From Symbiodinium natans (Eukaryota > Sar > Dinophyceae > Suessiales > Symbiodiniaceae): a stretch of DNA of 64,000 bases. Shown piece after piece: positions 60,101 to 64,000 of this stretch (its first letter is position 1; every line of letters starts with the position of its first letter). The notes under the pieces are model-generated. The model made no database searches and was not told the DNA's origin. It saw nothing but the letters and a program-made list of their open reading frames with translations. The stretch covers positions 718,001 to 782,000 of the forward strand of contig CAJNDS010000347.1 of the NCBI GenBank assembly GCA_905221605.1. The letters run 5' to 3'. A program made the translations under genes and the position numbers.

Positions 60101-63100
60101 TTTCGAGGCTTTTGCCCTAAGCCCTAAGCCCTAAACCCTAAACCTAAACCCGAAACCCTAAACCCTAAACCCTAAACCCTAAACCCTAAACCCTTAAGAA
60201 GCCTCTGAGGTGGTGCAGGATACCATCAGCTTCAACTCTGCCATCAGCACCTGCGAGAAGGGGCTGCAGTGGCAGTGGGCCTTGCAGCTCCTTGCTAGGG
60301 TTTAGGGTTTAGGGTTTAGGGTTTAGGCTTTAGGGTTTAGGGTTTAGGGTTTAGGGTTCGCGCCTTCGAAAGCCTGAAATTCGTTGACATGCACGGGATT
60401 TCAGGGTTGAAAAGGGTTGATAAACGCATCAGAGGGGTCAAAGGGTTTACAGGGATTATAAAGGGCTCAATAGAGGGTTGCAAGGGTGTTAAAGGGTTCT
60501 AAAAGGGTTTTTGAAGGTTGAAAGGGCCCGAAACCCTAAACCCTAAACCCTAAACCCTAAACCCTAAACCCTAAACCCTAAACCCTAAACCCTAAACCCT
60601 AAACCCTAAACCCTGAACCCTGAACCCTGAACCCTAAACCCTAAACCCTAAACCCTAAACCCGTTTTGGGTTTTTGTAGGGTTTTAGCAGGGCCAACTCA
60701 GGCTCTTATCCGCCATGCCTCAAGCCCTCGCGGAGGCCAATGAGATCCCAGGCGTCCATAGCTTTGGAACGGGGGTTGTTGCTTCGGTCTAGGGTTTAGG
60801 GTTTAGGGTTTAGGGTTTAGGGTTTAGGTTTTGGGAAATTTTGGACATGTGGGTTCATTTATGTAAGGTAAGGGATTGGGCTTGGAGTTTCAAGGACTAG
60901 CAGCCCCTGAATCAGGGTTTCTCCGAAACCCTTAAACCCAAAACTGTTTCAGTTTATGGCTATCCTTGGAGAGGAGTGCTTTTGGATACATCTCGTGCAT
61001 GTGGGTTTAGGATATGGATTCGCAATGCACGGGTGCAGCGAGGTTTTGGTCTCATTTGGCACTTGGGGTGCGAGTGCCGAGGATCACGCTCAACGCGTCC
61101 ATCAGTGCATGTGGGAGAGGCCTCCAATGGAAGGTGGCCCTTCTCCTCTTGTCGGAGATGCCGGCCAGGGGCCTCCGATCAGACACGATCAGCTGGAATG
61201 CCGCCATAACTGCCTGTGGGACAGGCGCGCAATGGCAAGTTGCCCTGGAGCTGCTGTCGAGAATGCCCGCGGCCTATTCGAAGCCCGACACCATTAGCTT
61301 CAATGCCGCAATCAGTGCATGCGAGAAGGCCGGGGAGTGGCAACGGGCACTCCAGTTGCTTGCTGACATGCCAAGAGTCAAGACCAGACCTAGCCGGGTA
61401 ACCTTCAACGCCGCCATCAGCGCTTGCGAGAAAGGCGGGCAATGGCAGTCTGCCCTGCAGCTCCTTACCGACCTTCCCAAAACAACGGGGGCTTGGCCTG
61501 GGCAGATTAGCTTCAATGCGGCTGTGAGCGCATGTGCCGCGGGAGGGGAGTGGCAGATGGCCCTCTTTCTCTCGTCGAGGATGGCTGCGCATTCCTTGCA
61601 GCCAGACGTTGTCACAACCAGCGCGTGCATCAGCGCGTGCCACCGAGGACAGCGTTGGCAGATGGCACTTTGGATTCTGTGGAGCATGAGGGAGGACAGG
61701 ATAGCTCCCAATGTCGTGTCGTTCAGCTCGGCCATCAGTGCCTGCGATGCCGGGGGGCAGTGGCAGCTGGCACTACTTCTCCTTTCGCAGATGTCTGAAG
61801 CAAAGGTCGTGCCGAGGGAAACAGCCATCAACTCGGCCATGAGTGCCTGCGCCAGCGGCAGCCGTTGGGAGGCGGCGGTCAGCCTCTTGAGATCGATGCC
61901 GGCCCTGATCCTGGAACCGGATGACGTCAGTCTGAATGCTGCCATCTGTGCCTGCGGCCAGAGCGGGGAGTGGCAGATGTCGCTGCACTTGCTCTCCGAC
62001 CAAGTGCTCCGAGGGGACGTCCGCGACAACGCGGGCTTCAACGCAGCCATCAGCGCCCTTGGTGGCAGCCGGCAGTGGCAGCTTGCACTGCGGCTTCCTC
62101 GTTGCACTTCTTGGGGATGCATTTCACCTCCTTTTAGAGAATTTAGGGTTTAGGGCCTTTAGGGTTTAGGGTTTAGGGTTTAGGGTACACAAAGGAAGTT
62201 CACTCTCTTCACGACGCAGGCTTCTGTCCGAGATGGCCCTTGCGGGGGCCTCCGCCGATGAGATCAGCTTTGGTGCCGGAATTGGAGCATGCGCCCGAGG
62301 CGGGAGACAACTCACTTTATGAGGGCTTCGGGTTTAGAGTTTAGGGTTTCGGCTTTAGGGTTTAGAGTTTAGGGTTTAGGGTTTAGGGCTTCGGGAGGTT
62401 TATCGGGTCACCAGGGCTGTTGAAGGCTTTTGTCGAGTTAATAGGGCTTGCCAGGGGGTTCATTGGGGTGTATTCCAGCAAACAGGTTTCCAGGTTTCAG
62501 AGCTTCATGGGGTCCTGTGGAGTTTTGGGGGCTTCTAGAACGATGGTTTGCAGAGCTTAGAGGTGTTCACGGGCTTTCGGCAACTTTATAGGGACTGTCG
62601 AGTTTAACCCTATAAACCCATAGGGATGGCAGGGTTTAGGGCGGAGGGTTTGTATGGCTGAACCTCTCACTAAAGTAATGCATCTGCGGCCGGTTGCATG
62701 TTTGGAGGCCCGTCTTTTTCTTCTCTTGAGGGGGCTCAGGGGTAAAAGGAGGGACCCCTAGAAGGGACCCTTAATCTTATTCCCCTCTATAACCCCCAGA
62801 AATACCTTATAAAAAGTCCCTGTCTGCCTAAGTAGCCCCTAAATAACCCCTGAAGAGCCCCTAAGGTTCCTTCTAAGGGTCCCTTGTTTAGTTTTCTGAG
62901 GTGGCTGCTGGGCAAGTGCCCTGAGACTGCTGTCCAGCATGCCCACTGCGTGGCTGGTGCCTCGCCAAGACTTCACATTGCTGTCTAAAGTCCTAAAAGC
63001 TGTAAAGCCCTAAAGCCCTGAAGCTCTGAAACCCTAAAGCCCTGAAACCTTAAAACCCCAGCTAAACCCAAAACCCGAAACCCACCCAAAGCCCTAAAAC

Positions 63101-64000
63101 CCTGAAACCCCAAAATCGAAAACCGCAAAAACCCTAAACCCCAACGCCCTGAAGCCCCAAAGCCCTAAAACCCTGAACCCTAAAAGCCCGAAACCCTGAA
63201 GCCCCAAAACTCTGAAACCCCTAAAGCCCTCTTAACCCAAAACCTGAAACCCACAACCCCAAGACCTTAAAACCCTGTAACCCTAAGTCCTGAACCCTAA
63301 ACCCTAAACCCTGAACCCTAAACCCTAACCCTGAGCCCTAAGCCCTGAACCCTAAACCCTAAACCCTGAACCCTGAACCCTAAACCCTGAACCCTAAACC
63401 CTAAACCCTAAACCCTAAACCCTGAACCCTGAACCCTAAACCCTAAACCCTGAACCCTAAACCCTGAACCCTGAACCCTGAACCCTAAACCCTGAACCCT
63501 AAACCCGAAACCCTACGTGCTAAACCCCAAAGGTGCCAAACCTCATCCATGTGAACAGCGCCATTTCCGCGTTGGAGGCCCCTCGGCTTGGGTGCCTGTT
63601 CCTTTCAATGCTTGCCTTTAGGGTTTAGGGTTTGGGGTTTAGGGTTCAGGGTTTAGGGTTCAGGGTTTAGGGTTCAGGGTTTAGGGTTCAGGGTTCAGAG
63701 TTCAGGGTTCAGGGTTTAGGGTTTCGGGTTTAGGGTTTAGGGTTTCTGGTTTCGGGCTTAGGGCTTAGAGCTTAGAGTTTGGGGTTTTGGGCTTAGGGCT
63801 TAGAGTTTGGGGTGTTGGGCTTAGGGTTTGGGGGTTAGTGTTTCATGTCCCACAATAGGGGTACGCTTGTTGGGGGTTCCTGTAAGAAGGGCTCTCAGAT
63901 CTCGTGGGTAGATTTCGGGTGCCCTATGCGGGGGTTAAATACCCGTGTATTGCTTGGGTGGTTTGAAGCGGAATATACTTGGAGATTCATGGTACTTAGT
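57142..64000 (+). CDS. Gene C: spliced PPR-like repeat protein (continues past the window)
   Basis: Exons: 57142-57182, 58282-58347, 58853-58940, 59589-59627, 60210-60286, 60702-60786, 61011-62092, 62220 to about 62320, 62926-62956, and 63533 to about 63620. The large exon holds ten 35-residue helix-pair repeats of the dinoflagellate type (NAAISAC, then QW, then AL-LL and M). The smaller exons supply about five more; joining 58853-58940, 59589-59627 and 60210-60286 gives exactly 35 residues between matching positions. PPR proteins bind single-stranded RNA, usually in organelles, one repeat per base. No clear transit peptide is visible in the proposed first exon (MAGPDQRKRPAAV). The exit from exon 62220 is unresolved: a TGA is in frame at 62320, yet PPR exons follow, so there is either a missed donor or a broken copy. 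Confidence 0.75.
58282..58347 (+). CDS. Gene C exon (PPR)
   Basis: MRCAAISRHGKEGEWQRAVS then L; acceptor CGGCAG|G, GC donor 58348. Joining to 58853 yields LLSSMQ. Confidence 0.7.
58360..58420 (+). repeat. TTTAGGG array
   Basis: Eight units directly after a gene C exon. Confidence 0.95.
58853..58940 (+). CDS. Gene C exon (PPR)
   Basis: SSMQGDGIEPDTICFNAAIK then ACEQSSQWQ; acceptor GTGCAG|G, GT donor 58941. Confidence 0.75.
59589..59627 (+). CDS. Gene C exon (PPR), 39 nt
   Basis: GALVLLADMPTLE, 13 codons; acceptor GCGGAG|, GT donor 59628. Confidence 0.65.
59943..60043. mobile_element. Foldback element, family 1
   Basis: TTGGCATGTTCCCCCTTACA at the left, AAGGGGGGAAAATCCCAA at the right, inner arms CTAACAGTCC / GGACTGCTAG. 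Confidence 0.75.
60210..60286 (+). CDS. Gene C exon (PPR)
   Basis: VVQDTISFNSAISTCEKGLQ then WQWAL; acceptor TCTGAG|, GC donor 60287. Confidence 0.75.
60530..60660 (-). repeat. CCCTAAA array
   Basis: About 18 units including three CCCTGAA in a row. Confidence 0.95.
60702..60786 (+). CDS. Gene C exon (PPR, diverged)
   Basis: LLSAMPQALAEANEIPGVHS then FGTGVVAS; acceptor CTCAG|G, GT donor 60787. Confidence 0.65.
60788..60830 (+). repeat. TTTAGGG array
   Basis: Six units directly after a gene C donor. Confidence 0.95.
61011..62092 (+). CDS. Gene C main exon, ten PPR-like repeats
   Basis: Open from 61011 in phase 0 after GGGTTTAG|GATATG, where the acceptor AG belongs to a telomere-like unit. 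Repeats begin at ITLNASISAC and recur every 34-36 residues (for example ISWNAAITAC, ISFNAAISAC, VTFNAAISAC) to NAGFNAAISAL. GC donor at 62093. The reading frame continues to 62153 through intron sequence, so the unspliced end is not real. Confidence 0.85.
62093..62219 (+). other. Short GC-AG intron of gene C filled with TTTAGGG
   Basis: 127 nt, starts GCTTCC and ends GACGCAG. Removing it gives LALRLLSEMALAG, a perfect PPR helix, so the boundaries are well supported. Confidence 0.75.
62220..62322 (+). CDS. Gene C exon (PPR), end uncertain
   Basis: LLSEMALAGASADEISFGAG then IGACARGGRQ. An in-frame TGA at 62320-62322 either ends the protein or marks a missed donor. Confidence 0.6.
62749..62884. 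mobile_element. Foldback element, family 4
   Basis: Same order as 36258-36393: GGGACCCTTAATC, a middle rich in CCCTAAA-like bases, and TAAGGGTCCCTT. Confidence 0.6.
62926..62956 (+). CDS. Gene C exon (PPR fragment)
   Basis: LLSSMPTAWL; acceptor CCTGAG|A, GT donor 62957. Confidence 0.5.
63290..63515 (-). repeat. CCCTAAA / CCCTGAA alternating array
   Basis: About 32 units in which CCCTGAA alternates with CCCTAAA, so the local higher-order unit is 14-21 bp. Confidence 0.95.
63533..63620 (+). CDS. Gene C exon (PPR fragment), last in the window
   Basis: VPNLIHVNSAISALEAPRLG then CLFLSML; acceptor CAAAG|. Aligns without a gap after LLSSMPTAWL up to the Ala-Leu of helix one. The donor was not fixed. 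Confidence 0.55.
63615..63745 (+). repeat. TTTAGGG / TTCAGGG alternating array
   Basis: About 18 units with the mirror-image variant pattern of the array at 63290-63515, on the other side of the exon. Confidence 0.95.
63974..64000. mobile_element. Foldback element, family 2, cut by the window end
   Basis: TACTTGGAGATTCATGGTAC is the left arm only. Confidence 0.6.

Noticed and set aside
61179-62122. Minus-strand open frames of 154 and 282 codons
   Set aside because: They lie opposite the PPR exon, whose repeat pattern on the plus strand is unmistakable.
61014-62153. The PPR open frame taken as a complete intron-less gene
   Set aside because: Its first codon falls inside an exon that begins at 61011, and its last 20 codons read into a TTTAGGG intron. 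Splicing at 62093 restores the repeat.
9483-63745. The window as a chromosome end or subtelomere
   Set aside because: The arrays change strand dozens of times, are short and surround exons. A real telomere would be one long array in one orientation at a sequence end.

Overview
The window looks like a dinoflagellate nuclear chromosome. The evidence is: hundreds of TTTAGGG/CCCTAAA telomere-type units inside the sequence, very small exons joined through a mix of GT-AG and GC-AG introns, dinoflagellate-style pentatricopeptide (PPR) repeats, all three host genes on the same strand, and retroelements of kinds known in this group. Nothing bacterial is visible. Everything below is read by eye, with no database search.

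Region 1 (1-9284) is a GC-rich tyrosine-recombinase retrotransposon of the DIRS/PAT/Ngaro kind. In order it holds a Cys/His-bearing ORF, a tyrosine recombinase, a proline-rich ORF, a gag-like ORF, then, after an in-frame UAG, a cytosine-C5 DNA methyltransferase, a reverse transcriptase and an RNase H. It ends in a split direct repeat. Most ORFs carry single-base frameshifts, so this copy is decayed or the assembly has indels.

Region 2 (about 9640-34737) is a spliced plus-strand gene for a multi-pass membrane protein (gene A). I trace 19 small exons whose reading phases agree at nearly every junction. One intron (15442-24456) has been expanded by an antisense LTR element, 15501-24190. That element has 221-bp LTRs, a TAGGG target duplication, a primer-binding site that pairs with the anticodon arm of methionine tRNA, and a polypurine tract. 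Instead of gag-pol it carries three overlapping minus-strand ORFs with WW, S1-like and six CCCH zinc-finger motifs. It is my main candidate for an undescribed system.

Region 3 (34738-46258) is mostly telomere-like arrays, foldback elements and a few orphan candidate exons.

Region 4 (46259-54809) is gene B, a cysteine-rich repeat protein, probably secreted, built from ten tiny exons plus a possible signal-peptide exon. Spliced together they give a repeat with exactly 16 residues between G-Y/W and Cys-Cys in every complete unit.

Region 5 (57142 to the window end) is gene C, a PPR-like protein with about 15 repeats. Its junctions restore the 35-residue repeat.

The telomere-like arrays are therefore mostly intron filling. 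They are oriented relative to exons: TTTAGGG tends to follow 5' splice sites and CCCTAAA tends to precede 3' splice sites. Several families of short foldback (MITE-like) elements sit among the arrays.
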